64,000 nt of DNA from Natronomonas marina (GTDB lineage: Archaea; Halobacteriota; Halobacteria; Halobacteriales; Haloarculaceae): NCBI RefSeq assembly GCF_024298905.1, contig NZ_CP101154.1:1612001-1676000 (forward strand), written 5' to 3'. The position numbers and the translations under genes are program-made. Under the pieces are notes generated by a model that worked only from the letters and a program-made list of their open reading frames with translations, had not been told where the DNA came from and did not search any database. This document shows, piece by piece, positions 8,947 through 17,488 of this stretch (the stretch's first letter is position 1; every line of letters starts with the position of its first letter).

Positions 8947-9117
8947 TCAGTGAGAACCGGCAGACGGCATACGCGTGAACGCGTCCGCCGTCACGGTCGC
9001 GCGACAGATCACGCAGCCGTTCTCGATGAGGGCGTCCTTCATCCCGGTGTCGACCGCCAGCGACTCGTCGCAGGCCGGGCAGACGAAAGTGTACTCCTCG
9101 CTCGGTTCGACGCCCAT
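8947..9117 (-). CDS. small zinc-ribbon protein
   Basis: A 56-aa protein too short for normal gene calling. Two Cys pairs are visible: C13-x2-C16 (VCPACDES) and C35-x2-C38 (GCVICRA), enough for one zinc ribbon. The sequence resembles the many haloarchaeal small zinc-finger proteins in which the second pair is followed by a T-V-T strand. It lies between the regulator genes and a metal transporter on the same strand. The function is unknown; small zinc-finger proteins of this size have growth and biofilm phenotypes in Haloferax. Confidence 0.6.
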   Translation of the reverse strand: MGVEPSEEYTFVCPACDESLAVDTGMKDALIENGCVICRATVTADAFTRMPSAGSH

Positions 9118-9188
9118 CGTGCCCACCGATACGGGACTCTCCGATAAATGGGGTTCTCAGGTTCCGAGCGTGTGAGAACGACGACGTT

Positions 9189-9770
9189 TCAGCCCGGCAG
9201 CAGGACGTTGATCCCGGCGACGACCAGTCCGGCGAGCCCCATCCGGGCCGCGGAGACGTACCACCGCTGTCCGGAGATCGAGCCCATGTAGGCACCGAAT
9301 ACTCCCAGCACGCAGACGCCGAGGCCGACCCCGACGAGTGCGGCCTCCGCCATCGTGAGTACGGTCCCCTCGATCAGGAACGGGCTCAGCGGGACGAGAA
9401 TCCCGATGAGCGGGCCGAGCCCGCTCGATACCGCGTGTACGAGCCGTGCGCCGCTCTGCTCGCGCTGGATGCGGGTGTCGTCGAGATTCGTGAGCATCGC
9501 CCGCTCGATGCGCCGTATCTTCGCCCGGGTTTCTGCCCGTTCGATCTCCCAGACGCTCCAGACGGCGGAGGTCCCGAGTCCGACGGCCGCACCCAGCCCG
9601 ATCTTGATGACGGTGAGGCCGTCGGGGATCCCCGAGAGGACGGCGCCGACGACGATGCCGATGCTCGTCAGCGTCCCGTCGAAGCCGTTGGAGATGAAGT
9701 AGCGCCGCGAGATGGCGAGGACGTCCTCCTTGCCGAGGAGTCGCCGGAGGAGTTGCCGGATCGACGACAT
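9189..9770 (-). CDS. VIT1/CCC1-family membrane transporter
   Basis: A 193-aa protein beginning at an ATG that places the family motif SNGFDGTLTSIGIVVG at residues 27-42; the GxxDG core is where the first helix of VIT family iron/manganese transporters begins. About five hydrophobic helices follow, with a charged linker (EIERAETRAKIRRIERA) between helices 2 and 3, which in this family carries metal-binding Glu residues. Export of Fe or Mn, or sequestration, is the family expectation. The start lies 5 bp from the stop of the DUF211 gene, so the two form an operon. Confidence 0.84.
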   Translation of the reverse strand: MSSIRQLLRRLLGKEDVLAISRRYFISNGFDGTLTSIGIVVGAVLSGIPDGLTVIKIGLGAAVGLGTSAVWSVWEIERAETRAKIRRIERAMLTNLDDTRIQREQSGARLVHAVSSGLGPLIGILVPLSPFLIEGTVLTMAEAALVGVGLGVCVLGVFGAYMGSISGQRWYVSAARMGLAGLVVAGINVLLPG

Positions 9771-9775
9771 CGCTC

Positions 9776-10066
9776 TCACCCGTCCTGCAAGGTGGGCCGG
9801 TCGGTGACGACGTACTCGCCACAGGCGACCTGATCGACGGAGTGTATCGACGCACCGAGGCTCTCGACGGTCTCCTCTATCGCCGCGTAATCGACGTCCT
9901 CGCCCTCGACGGTGAGTTTGACGTTCTGGACCTCCTGGTCGAGTTCGATGAGCGACGAGGTGACTCCCTCGACGCTTTCGGTCTCCGCGACCCGGTTCGT
10001 GAACTCCAGCATGGGCGGGTCGTGGGGTTTCAGTACGTCGACGACGAGGCGCCGGACCGGAGCCAT
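9776..10066 (-). CDS. DUF211 domain protein
   Basis: A 96-aa archaeal DUF211 protein with a ferredoxin-like alpha/beta pattern. Features are RRLVVDVLKPHDPPMLEF at the N-terminus and a conserved DYAAIEETVESLGASIHSVDQV stretch at the C-terminal half. DUF211 proteins form oligomeric rings; their role is not known. Here it directly precedes a VIT-type transporter, an association that suggests a regulatory or metal-related role. This is inference only. Confidence 0.88.
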   Translation of the reverse strand: MAPVRRLVVDVLKPHDPPMLEFTNRVAETESVEGVTSSLIELDQEVQNVKLTVEGEDVDYAAIEETVESLGASIHSVDQVACGEYVVTDRPTLQDG

Positions 10067-10223
10067 GGTTCGGGATACGGCCGTCTCCCTCTAAAAGGCG
10101 CGTGTCGGTGTCGACTGACGGGACCACCCTCTCGTCGAACGGACGCCGAGGGCCGAGGGACCTCCTTCCCGACGTGTGGGAACGATAGAGCGTCTTTACC
10201 CCCGTTTCGGCCGTAATCAGGGT

Positions 10224-10913
10224 ATGGCTACCGAACGTTCCCGCCGGCTACCGACCAGCCAGGTTCTCCTGGGACTCCTGGTCGTGCTGGTCGGTGTACT
10301 GCTGTTGCTCGATACGACCGGCGTGATCGGCACCGACGACCTGCTCTCGTTCGTCCCGCTGGCGTTCGTCCTCGTCGGCGTCTGGGCGCTCGTTCAGAGC
10401 CGGTTCCGAAACGTCGTCGGCCCGCTCCTCTTGGTGGCCGTCGCCGGCGCGGCGCAACTGGTCACGCTCGGCTACGCGACCGTCGGGGAGGTCCTCGTCT
10501 ACTGGCCGGTGCTCGTCATCGCACTCGGTCTCTCCATCGCGCTCGGGCAGTACCGCTCGCGGGTCCGCCCGACCGACGACGAGTTCACCTCCGCCTTCGC
10601 GGCCTTCGGCGGCGTCGAGAAGCGAAGCACCTCGAAGGCGTTCACCGGCGCCGATCTCACCGCCATCTTCGGTGGGACGGAACTCGACCTCCGGGACGCG
10701 GCGGTCGCCGACCCGCCGGCCCGGATCAACGCGGTCGCCCTCTTCGGCGGCGTCGATGTCGTCGTCCCGCGGGAGTGGAACGTCCGGCTGGACGTCCTGC
10801 CGATCCTGGCCGGTGCCTCTGACGACCGGCCCCGTCGGGAGAGCGAACACGAGACGGTCGACCTCGTCGTCACCGGCTTCGCCGCCTTCGGGGGCGTCAC
10901 CGTCACCGACTGA
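10224..10913 (+). CDS. LiaF-like membrane protein
   Basis: A 229-aa protein with four hydrophobic segments in the first 110 residues (LiaF transmembrane module). A soluble C-terminal beta-helix-like domain has repeated A-x-F-G-G-V/T patterns (FAAFGGVEKRS, IFGGTELDLRD, LFGGVDVVVP, FAAFGGVTVTD). This is the cell-wall-active antibiotic response/LiaF C-terminal fold. The ATG at 10224 is preferred to one 48 bp upstream, because the upstream extension lacks family character. The role in archaea is unknown; envelope stress sensing is the bacterial analogy. Confidence 0.78.
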   Translation: MATERSRRLPTSQVLLGLLVVLVGVLLLLDTTGVIGTDDLLSFVPLAFVLVGVWALVQSRFRNVVGPLLLVAVAGAAQLVTLGYATVGEVLVYWPVLVIALGLSIALGQYRSRVRPTDDEFTSAFAAFGGVEKRSTSKAFTGADLTAIFGGTELDLRDAAVADPPARINAVALFGGVDVVVPREWNVRLDVLPILAGASDDRPRRESEHETVDLVVTGFAAFGGVTVTD

Positions 10914-10988
10914 CCGCGGCCCGCGACGCCCGACCGACGCCGTGACGACGGCGGCCGTCCCGGCGACGGTTGCGCGCCGACCGCGCGG

Positions 10989-11522
10989 TCACAGCGCCAG
11001 CCCCATCTCGAGGTCCGGCCCCTCGTCGTCGAGCACCGCGAAGCCGAGGTCGTTGTAGAGGTTCACCGCCAGGCGGTTGTCCCGCTCGACGAGGAGCCAG
11101 ACGTGTTCGAGGCCGCGACGTTTGCCGACCGCGAGCGTCGCCGTCAAAAGCGCCGTCCCGATACCGGCACCGTGGTAGTCCTGGTGGAGGAAGATGGCCA
11201 GCTCCGCGCTCCGGGGGCCGTCCTCGACGAGCACCGCCTGGCCGATTGGCCGGCCGTCGTGACACGCCAGCACGCAGACGTCCCCCAGCACGACGTCGAG
11301 CCACCGACGAATCCGATCCTCGCCGATGGGCGGTATCCCGAGCGACCGGTACGCCGGGTCGAAATCGCGGTACATCGCTACCAGCGCCTCGTAGTCGTCC
11401 CCGGCCGGCGCGGACCCGTACTTGCGGATGGTTATCTCCCGGCCCGCGTCGTCGACGAGGTCGAAAGGTGGACACCGCAACTCGGCTTCGTGCCCGAGCG
11501 TCGGGAAGTGACCCTGGTACAC
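10989..11522 (-). CDS. GNAT-family N-acetyltransferase
   Basis: A 177-aa GNAT protein. The acetyl-CoA pyrophosphate loop is at residues 114-122 (QDYHGAGIG, Q-x-x-G-x-G/A pattern), followed by the TALLTATLAVGKRRGLEHVWLLVERDN helix-strand and the NLYNDLGF motif that closes the fold. The N-terminus carries about 60 residues before the core. The substrate is unknown. A small membrane-protein gene lies 6 bp upstream. Confidence 0.85.
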   Translation of the reverse strand: MYQGHFPTLGHEAELRCPPFDLVDDAGREITIRKYGSAPAGDDYEALVAMYRDFDPAYRSLGIPPIGEDRIRRWLDVVLGDVCVLACHDGRPIGQAVLVEDGPRSAELAIFLHQDYHGAGIGTALLTATLAVGKRRGLEHVWLLVERDNRLAVNLYNDLGFAVLDDEGPDLEMGLAL

Positions 11523-11528
11523 GGGCGA

Positions 11529-11885
11529 TCACTCCAGTATCGGCGCCGATCTCCCGCCCTCTTCGCGGAAGAGAAGCAGGAAGAAGACGACGGCCAGCAC
11601 CACCTGGACGAGTTTGTCGAACGCTCTCACGCCGTCGATAGCCGCCCCCTCGAGTATCCAGACCACGAACAGCACGCCGACGAACACCACCCCGACCAGA
11701 TAGAGCACCGGTTCGAAAAGCGCTGTGAAGAAGACGGCGAGGCCGCCGAACAGGATCACACCGAGGACGACGAAGACGACCGGGCCGTCGGTCAGTCCGA
11801 TGTAGACGTGAATCGCGCCGGTCGTGACCGACAGCAGAATCATCAGCCAGTGGAGCGGCGTCAGGGTGAGGTCGGCTCGTATCAT
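11529..11885 (-). CDS. four-helix membrane protein of unknown function
   Basis: A 118-aa protein consisting of four hydrophobic helices (about 10-30, 35-55, 58-75, 88-108) joined by very short loops. Its tail is charged. No motif is recognisable beyond the LHWLMILLSVTTGAIHVYIG opening, which recurs in haloarchaeal DUF7475-like proteins. It stops 6 bp before the acetyltransferase gene, so the two may be co-transcribed. The start at 11885 is preferred over one 36 bp upstream, which would add only basic residues. Confidence 0.65.
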   Translation of the reverse strand: MIRADLTLTPLHWLMILLSVTTGAIHVYIGLTDGPVVFVVLGVILFGGLAVFFTALFEPVLYLVGVVFVGVLFVVWILEGAAIDGVRAFDKLVQVVLAVVFFLLLFREEGGRSAPILE

Positions 11886-11994
11886 TTTCCTCGGGGTATC
11901 GGAGCGTCGCCCGGTGCCCACTTAAACGGTGTATTCGGTGGCGAGCGGGCCGATGCCGCCCCGGCAGGCGGCAGTACCGGCGTACCGGTCGGGA

Positions 11995-12414
11995 TCAACG
12001 GACGACCGTCACCGGGACGGGCGACCGTCGGACGACCGACTCCGCGACGCTGCCGAGCAGCACGCGGGCGAGTCCCGTCCGGCCGTGGCTCCCGACGACG
12101 ACGTGATCGATGTCCTCCGCTTCGACGACGGACACGATGATCCTCGAGGGGCGACCCATCCGAATCCGCGTGTCGATTTCGCGGCCGTACTCCGTGGCGG
12201 CCGTCTCCGCGGCCGTCTCGCAGATCTCCTCGCCGACCTCCCGACGGACCTCCGACATCGCCACGCTGTCGTACTCCTCGTTTCCGAACGTCTCTACCGG
12301 ATCGATGACGTGAAGCGCGAGTATCCGTGCGTCCGGGAACTCCGTCAGTGCGTACTCGAGCGCTCCGGTGGACTGCTCGGAGCCGTCGACACCGACCAGA
12401 ACCGAGCGAGACAT
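11995..12414 (-). CDS. universal stress protein (UspA family)
   Basis: A 139-aa single-domain Usp. It opens with the strand SRSVLVGVDGSEQS and carries the ATP-binding G-x2-G-x9-G-S pattern near the end (GSHGRTGLARVLLGSVAES). ATP-binding Usp proteins are cytoplasmic dimers linked to stress survival. It begins a small cluster of stress-associated genes (DUF2267, Hsp20, carbonic anhydrase), each apparently a separate transcript. Confidence 0.92.
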   Translation of the reverse strand: MSRSVLVGVDGSEQSTGALEYALTEFPDARILALHVIDPVETFGNEEYDSVAMSEVRREVGEEICETAAETAATEYGREIDTRIRMGRPSRIIVSVVEAEDIDHVVVGSHGRTGLARVLLGSVAESVVRRSPVPVTVVR

Positions 12415-12505
12415 ATCCCGACTTCGGTCACGATGGTAATATTCCTACCCCCGATTCCCGGGCGTCGGGAGTGTCTACCGACACCGTTCCGTCGTCGACT
12501 CCCGA

Positions 12506-12949
12506 CTACTCGCCGGTCGAGGCCTCGCCTTCGCGGCTCTCCCACCCGCCCTGGTCGGTGAACTCGAACAGTTTCGCCCAGTTTTCGTCGTCCGCGCTCT
12601 CGGGCAACTGGTCTCTGAGCTGCCGGAAGTCGGAGGCCGGCACCTGCGAGCGGATCAGGTCGACGATCACTCCGGCGTGGTAGGCGGCCTCGGGCGGATC
12701 GACGCCCTCTATCTCGCCGACCCGCCGGACGAACTCCTGCCAGTCGAATCGCTGGCCGTGCTCGTCGACGGCGCCGGTCATGTACCACTTTATCTCCATC
12801 GGCAGCGACGCGGCGAGGTCCTCGGCGTTGCCCGCCGGAATCCGCTGGCCGAGCGTCGTCAGGGTCGCCCGGATGGCCCGAACCGTCTCGCCCGTGCCGG
12901 GCAGTTCGAGCCGGTGCTGCACCGCCCCGCAGAACTCGTCGAAGTTCAT
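12506..12949 (-). CDS. DUF2267 domain protein
   Basis: A 147-aa alpha-helical DUF2267 protein. It opens with MNFDEFCGAVQHRLELPG and carries a LPMEIKWYMTGAVDEHG segment, both typical of the family. The ATG at 12949 fits the family start better than one 30 bp upstream. DUF2267 proteins recur beside Usp and small heat-shock genes, as here. The biochemical role is unknown. Confidence 0.82.
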   Translation of the reverse strand: MNFDEFCGAVQHRLELPGTGETVRAIRATLTTLGQRIPAGNAEDLAASLPMEIKWYMTGAVDEHGQRFDWQEFVRRVGEIEGVDPPEAAYHAGVIVDLIRSQVPASDFRQLRDQLPESADDENWAKLFEFTDQGGWESREGEASTGE

Positions 12950-13056
12950 GCTCGTGTGATGGTCCTCCGGCGCCGTCAAGTGCGGACACCGTTCTCACCG
13001 ACTGGGAAGGGCGCGGCCGTCGCCGAACACGGCGGTTTCGGCGGTCCGCCGGCCGG

Positions 13057-13512
13057 CTACTCGACGGCTATCTGTACCTCGCGTCCCTTCTCGACGACCT
13101 CCTTCGGGAGCGTGATGCGGAGTACGCCGTTCTCCAGGTGTGCCTCGACGTCGTCGGTCGCTATCTCCGCGGGCACCTCGAGCGTCCGGCTCGTCGGCTT
13201 GTGGCGCCGCTCGTGGCGGAGGTACTGGCCCGTCGTTTCCTCCTCGCCCGCCTCCTCGTGGTCGACGTCGATCCGGAGTCTTCGGTCGGTCACCCGGACC
13301 TCGACGTCGTCGCGCTCGAAGCCAGGCACGTCGGCCACCACGACGAGTTCCTCGTCGGTGTCGATGACGTCGACGGGGATCGCCTCGGGCCAGATCGGCA
13401 GGCGGTCGAACGGCTCGGTCGCCTCCAGGTTCCGGGAGGCGTCCTCGAACTGGCGGCTCATCTGGTTGACGAATCCGGCGATCTCGTCGAAGGGGTTTAT
13501 CGATCCGTTCAT
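13057..13512 (-). CDS. Hsp20/alpha-crystallin small heat-shock protein
   Basis: A 151-aa protein with an alpha-crystallin domain at about 48-140. It has VVADVPGFERDDVEVRV near the domain start and the conserved A-x-x-x-N-G-V-L-x-I/L motif at AHLENGVLRITLPK. It also has the ATP-independent chaperone architecture with an acidic N-terminal arm. The short C-terminus ends in REVQIAVE; the IxI tail motif is imperfect. It acts as an oligomeric holdase in the cytoplasm. Confidence 0.92.
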   Translation of the reverse strand: MNGSINPFDEIAGFVNQMSRQFEDASRNLEATEPFDRLPIWPEAIPVDVIDTDEELVVVADVPGFERDDVEVRVTDRRLRIDVDHEEAGEEETTGQYLRHERRHKPTSRTLEVPAEIATDDVEAHLENGVLRITLPKEVVEKGREVQIAVE

Positions 13513-13599
13513 GATGCGACCGTCCGTAGGACGGCGACCGAGAAGTAGCGGACGGGGATTCTTACTGTGCGAGAACCGGGCGACCGGCAGGGCGTCGCC

Positions 13600-14286
13600 T
13601 CACGCGCCCGGGTACTCCCAGAGCCGGTCGACCCGGCTGGCGATTTCGGGGTGGGCCGACCGCAGAGCGTCGACGTCCGTCTCGCCGCCGACGTTGACGA
13701 CGTGGACCTCGCCGCGTCGGCCGCCGTAGACGTCCTGGAAGTCGTAGACGACGCCGTCGACGTCGACGTCGGCGGGGACGTCGTCGGATTCCAGCAGGAA
13801 CTGGACCTGCCGGTCGACGTTGTACTCGACGAGGCGGTTGATGGCGTCGGCCCGTTCGACCCCGTCGGGAAGGGCCTCGACGCCGGCCTCGAGGTGCGGT
13901 TTCAGCAACTCGATGCAGTGCTCGATGCCGGCCGGCTCCGAGATCCCGTCGGTCAGGGCGTCGTACGTCGCAGTGACGGCTCCACAGCCCGTGTGCCCGA
14001 CGACGACGGCCGTCCGCGTCCCAGTGTGGACGAGCGGGTACAGCACGTCCCCGGAGACGACCTCGCCGTCGGCGGTCCGCTGGATAACCCGGTTGCCGAT
14101 GTTGCCGCAGGTGAACAGCCGCCCCGGCTCGTCGTTGCTCCACATCTCGTCCTGCAGGACCCGCGAGTCGGAACAGCAGACGGTGACGGCCTCGGGTCGC
14201 TGGCCGGCCTGAACCTCGTCGAAACGGTCCTCGAAGTCGGCCGCGTGGTCGGCGTTGCCCGACAGCAGGTCGGGGAGCGTACTCAT
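13600..14286 (-). CDS. beta-class carbonic anhydrase
   Basis: A 228-aa protein with all beta-carbonic-anhydrase zinc ligands. Cys38 lies in CSDSR (which also supplies the catalytic Asp-Arg dyad), with His98 and Cys101 in VVGHTGCGA. Reversible CO2 hydration in the cytoplasm is expected. The ATG at 14286 gives the usual MSTLPDLL start; an upstream extension of 19 residues is rich in Gly and Ser and unlikely. A TATA-like tatatg-type run (rc of 14309-14315) lies about 25 bp upstream of this start. Confidence 0.9.
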   Translation of the reverse strand: MSTLPDLLSGNADHAADFEDRFDEVQAGQRPEAVTVCCSDSRVLQDEMWSNDEPGRLFTCGNIGNRVIQRTADGEVVSGDVLYPLVHTGTRTAVVVGHTGCGAVTATYDALTDGISEPAGIEHCIELLKPHLEAGVEALPDGVERADAINRLVEYNVDRQVQFLLESDDVPADVDVDGVVYDFQDVYGGRRGEVHVVNVGGETDVDALRSAHPEIASRVDRLWEYPGA

Positions 14287-14343
14287 AGGCTTGTGCCCGG
14301 GCGAGGAGCGCATATAACCCCCGGTTCCCCCGGTTTCCCCCAT

Positions 14344-15156
14344 TCAGGGCCCTCGGTTGGCCTCGAACCACTCGACGGCGAAGTCAACCAGCGCGGACTG
14401 GTCCAGGAGTTTCGCCGTTCCCGCGCCGACCGGGGCCTCGGTGGCACCGACCTCGCGCTCGAAGTCGGCACCCAGCGCCTCGAAGTCGTCGGTACTGGTG
14501 GCGATGTCCTCGTAGGCGACCATCTCCCGCTCGCCGTCCCGCAGGACAGGCGCCCGGTGCCGGACCGCCTCCATCTCGACGGACGCCCGATACTCGGCCA
14601 GGTGCAGCGAACTGTCGACGTCGTGGCCGACGCCGAGCAACAGCACCCGGCCGCCCCGGTCGTAAATCGACGCCAGCGGCGACCCCTCTCCCAGTCCGTA
14701 GTCGTAGTCGTGGTCGGCGACGACGGCGTCGGCGTCGGCACCCCACGCCGCGAAGGAGGTCTCGGGGTGGCGGCTCCGGACCGCCGCCGGTTCGGTCCGC
14801 AGACACTCCGGCACCGCACCCATCCCCCGGGTCGGCGTGACTGCCGGACGGAAGGTCGGCATCCGTTCGGGCATCCTCTCGACCCACTCGTCGGGCACCG
14901 GCGGGTTCGACCACGCCGACGGGTCGGTGTACTGGCCGGTGAACGTCGGCACGACGAGCGTGCCCGTCTCGGTCACCGCACCCTGCAGCGCCTCGACGAC
15001 CGCCTGGGCGCCGCCGGCGACCCACCCCAGCGACCGCAGCGAGGAGTGAACCAGCAGCGTCTCGCCCTCCCTCACGCCCAGGTCCCGCAGGTCGGCGCGA
15101 AGGGAGTCGACGGTAATCGGCTCCTCGACGGCCTCGACGGCGTCTCGCTCTCCCAT
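14344..15156 (-). CDS. AAC(3)-family aminoglycoside N-acetyltransferase-like protein
   Basis: A 270-aa member of the AAC(3)/YokD family. It has LLVHSSLRSLGWVAGGAQAV near residue 33-52, an LVVPTFTGQYTDPSAW stretch, RHPETSFAAWG and the DYGLGEGSPLASIYDRGG block with the acetyl-CoA/aminoglycoside pocket residues. Archaeal members probably acetylate endogenous amines; antibiotic resistance cannot be inferred. The gene appears monocistronic. Confidence 0.86.
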   Translation of the reverse strand: MGERDAVEAVEEPITVDSLRADLRDLGVREGETLLVHSSLRSLGWVAGGAQAVVEALQGAVTETGTLVVPTFTGQYTDPSAWSNPPVPDEWVERMPERMPTFRPAVTPTRGMGAVPECLRTEPAAVRSRHPETSFAAWGADADAVVADHDYDYGLGEGSPLASIYDRGGRVLLLGVGHDVDSSLHLAEYRASVEMEAVRHRAPVLRDGEREMVAYEDIATSTDDFEALGADFEREVGATEAPVGAGTAKLLDQSALVDFAVEWFEANRGP

Positions 15157-15243
15157 GTCCGGTCGGTCGCGGTCGTGAGAGTAAAGCGTTCCCGCTCCCG
15201 TCGACGGCGCCCTCGTTCCCGTCCCGTTCGGCCGGCGGACCCC

Positions 15244-16020
15244 CTACCCGCCGTAGGTCTCGGCGAGCCCGTCCAGCGCCTCGTGGTGGGTGGTCGTGTG
15301 CGGCGCCGTCAGCGGGGAGACGCTGACCCGACCCTCGACGACGGCCCGGCGGTCGCTCCCCTTCGGGTCCGGGATCTCGCCTTCGGCCATCCGCTCCCAG
15401 ATGCGGTCGCGGATGCGGACGCTGCCGCCGTCGTACTCGGCGTCCATGTCGTAGGCGTGGGAGGGGCGGGTTATCTCCATGGGGGCGTGCCCCGAGTCCG
15501 GCGGCAGGGGGGCGTTGACGTTGAGGTAGTCGGCCTGCTCGAAGACGCCGACGTTCGGCGCGTGGTCGACGAGGTAGCTCACGGCGCGGGTCGCCTCGGC
15601 GAAGTCCGGAAGGTCGGGATCGATTTCGGCGAAGTCCATGTCGCCGACGGGGAAATAGACGGAGGCGGCGACGGCGGGGACGCCGAAGAAGGCGGCCTCG
15701 ACGGCCGCGGAGACGGTCCCCGAGCGGCCGAGGACGTACTCGCCGAGGTTGGCGCCGCGGTTACAGCCCGCGACGACGACGTCGGGATCGAGATCGAGCG
15801 CTTCCAGGCCGGCGACGACGCAGTCCGTCGGCGTCCCCTCGACCGCGTAGCCGAGTTCGTGCTCCCGGAGTTCGACCTCCCGGGAGAGCTGTCGGCCGAC
15901 CGCGCTCTGGTCGTCGGCCGGCGCCACGACGGTCACCTCGTGTCCGTCGAGGAGGGCGTCGTGGAGGGCCCGTATCCCGACGGCGTCGATGCCGTCGTCG
16001 TTGGTGAGAAGCACGTCCAT
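15244..16020 (-). CDS. surE: 5'/3'-nucleotidase SurE
   Basis: A 258-aa SurE phosphatase. The divalent-metal site is clear: Asp8-Asp9 in LLTNDDGI, Ser39 in DDQSAVG, and Asn87 in AGCNRGANLGE. SurE dephosphorylates nucleoside 5'/3'-monophosphates and is a housekeeping or stress survival enzyme. The length is typical. The start is set by the MDVLLTNDDG opening, identical in layout to other SurE proteins. Confidence 0.93.
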   Translation of the reverse strand: MDVLLTNDDGIDAVGIRALHDALLDGHEVTVVAPADDQSAVGRQLSREVELREHELGYAVEGTPTDCVVAGLEALDLDPDVVVAGCNRGANLGEYVLGRSGTVSAAVEAAFFGVPAVAASVYFPVGDMDFAEIDPDLPDFAEATRAVSYLVDHAPNVGVFEQADYLNVNAPLPPDSGHAPMEITRPSHAYDMDAEYDGGSVRIRDRIWERMAEGEIPDPKGSDRRAVVEGRVSVSPLTAPHTTTHHEALDGLAETYGG

Positions 16021-16063
16021 ACCCGTCGTCCGGGGGGCGGGCGCAAAAGGTCACCGCACCGGG

Positions 16064-17488
16064 TCAGGCGAGGCGGTCGACGACCGTCTCGGCGTCGACC
16101 ACGACGTTGTAGGCGGACTCGTCGTCGTTCCACAGCACCAGAGCGTTCTCGAAGGCGAGCAACGAGCCGTACGGCGCCCGGCTCAGGGCCTCGTTCAGCG
16201 CCGACTCCCGCGTCAGAACGGCGTAGTGGTCGACCCGCTCGGAGCCGTCGCTGATCTTGAACAGGGGGTTGCCCTCCTCGGCCAGGTTCGGCGAGAGCTT
16301 CAGCGCCACCAGGTCGATCCGGTCGGTGACGTGGTCCTCCATCCCGGCCATCCTGGCGACCGAGCCGGGGTCGGGCGTGTACTCGACGGTCCGCCGGTCG
16401 TCGGTGCGGACGAGCAGATAGGCGAACTGCACGTCGACGTTGACGTAGGTGCCGTCGCCGTCGGCCGCCTCGTCGAGCCGCCGCTGGAAGGAGGGGACCG
16501 CGATGTCGGACTCCCGGCGGAACGTCCAGCCGTAGTCGTCGGGCGTCTCGTCGGGCCACAGCCGGACGGTCGGCGCGTACACGGTGGCTTCGGGGGCCCG
16601 CTCCAGCAGTTCCCGCTCGACCGCACGGAGGCGGGTGGCGGTCCGCTCTTCGGCCGGCGACAGCGCCACGAGCGTCCCGTCGTGGGCCAGTGCGTCGAGA
16701 CAGTCCGCCGCGACCTCGACCGGGTCGTCGAGTTCCGAGAGCACGTTCCCCAGGAGGACGAGGTCGTAGGCGTCGTCTCGCTCGGCCGCGGATGTCCCGT
16801 CGGCGAGGCCGGCGTGTTCCTGGACGGTCTCGCGGTGGACGGTGACGTCGAACCCCGGCCGAGTCTCGGCGAGCAGGTGCTCCAGGACGTCTGCGGCCGA
16901 GCTCGGCTCGACGGCCTCGTAGTCGACGAGCGTCGTCTCGGGGAGGTAGTCGTGGAGTCCCAGCGCCGGCCCGCCCGTCCCGGCGCCGACGTCGAGCACC
17001 CGCAGTCGCCGCGAGAGCAGCCCGTCGCGGCCGAGTTCGTCGAGGACGTACTGTATCGCCGCGTAGTAGTCCGGCAGGTGGTAGATGCCGTAGGCGAGGG
17101 CGGTCTCGGCGTCGTAGGTGACGCTCTCGTCGGCGAAGTAGGCCGCTTTCAGGTCGTCGATTCGTGCCCGGAGGCGGTCGCCGGCGTCGCCCTCCGGCCA
17201 GCCGGCGCCGTAGCGGTCGACGAGCAGCTCCTCGAACCGCCGCGCGTAGGTCTCCGGGAACCGTTCGACGCCGTCGAAGGTCGGCCGTATCGTCCCCTCC
17301 TCGACGGGCACGAAGGTACCGTCCTCGCGCTCTCGGAGGGCGAGTTCGAAGGCGTGCGCTCTGAGCGTCTCCCGGACGACCGCCGGGTGGGGCTGTCCGT
17401 CGACGTACTCGTAGATCTCCTCGGGATCGATCGGGCGGACGTTCCGCAGGTAGCGGGCGTTCTCGAGGATGGCCTCGGTGTCGGTCAT
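16064..17488 (-). CDS. Rsm22-like SAM-dependent methyltransferase
   Basis: A 474-aa protein with an N-terminal helical region and a class I methyltransferase domain. Motif I is LDVGAGTGGPAL at about 165-176, and motif IV is DLVLLGNVLSEL. The layout and size match archaeal members of the Rsm22 family, which in mitochondria is a putative 12S rRNA methyltransferase and assembly factor. The start codon overlaps the stop of the upstream tyrA-like gene by 4 bp, so the two are co-transcribed. Function as a ribosome-assembly factor is family inference. Confidence 0.72.
   Translation of the reverse strand: MTDTEAILENARYLRNVRPIDPEEIYEYVDGQPHPAVVRETLRAHAFELALREREDGTFVPVEEGTIRPTFDGVERFPETYARRFEELLVDRYGAGWPEGDAGDRLRARIDDLKAAYFADESVTYDAETALAYGIYHLPDYYAAIQYVLDELGRDGLLSRRLRVLDVGAGTGGPALGLHDYLPETTLVDYEAVEPSSAADVLEHLLAETRPGFDVTVHRETVQEHAGLADGTSAAERDDAYDLVLLGNVLSELDDPVEVAADCLDALAHDGTLVALSPAEERTATRLRAVERELLERAPEATVYAPTVRLWPDETPDDYGWTFRRESDIAVPSFQRRLDEAADGDGTYVNVDVQFAYLLVRTDDRRTVEYTPDPGSVARMAGMEDHVTDRIDLVALKLSPNLAEEGNPLFKISDGSERVDHYAVLTRESALNEALSRAPYGSLLAFENALVLWNDDESAYNVVVDAETVVDRLA

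Noticed and set aside
14344-15156. Antibiotic resistance gene
   Set aside because: The protein is of the AAC(3) fold family, but archaeal members are widespread chromosomal genes; resistance cannot be inferred from the fold.
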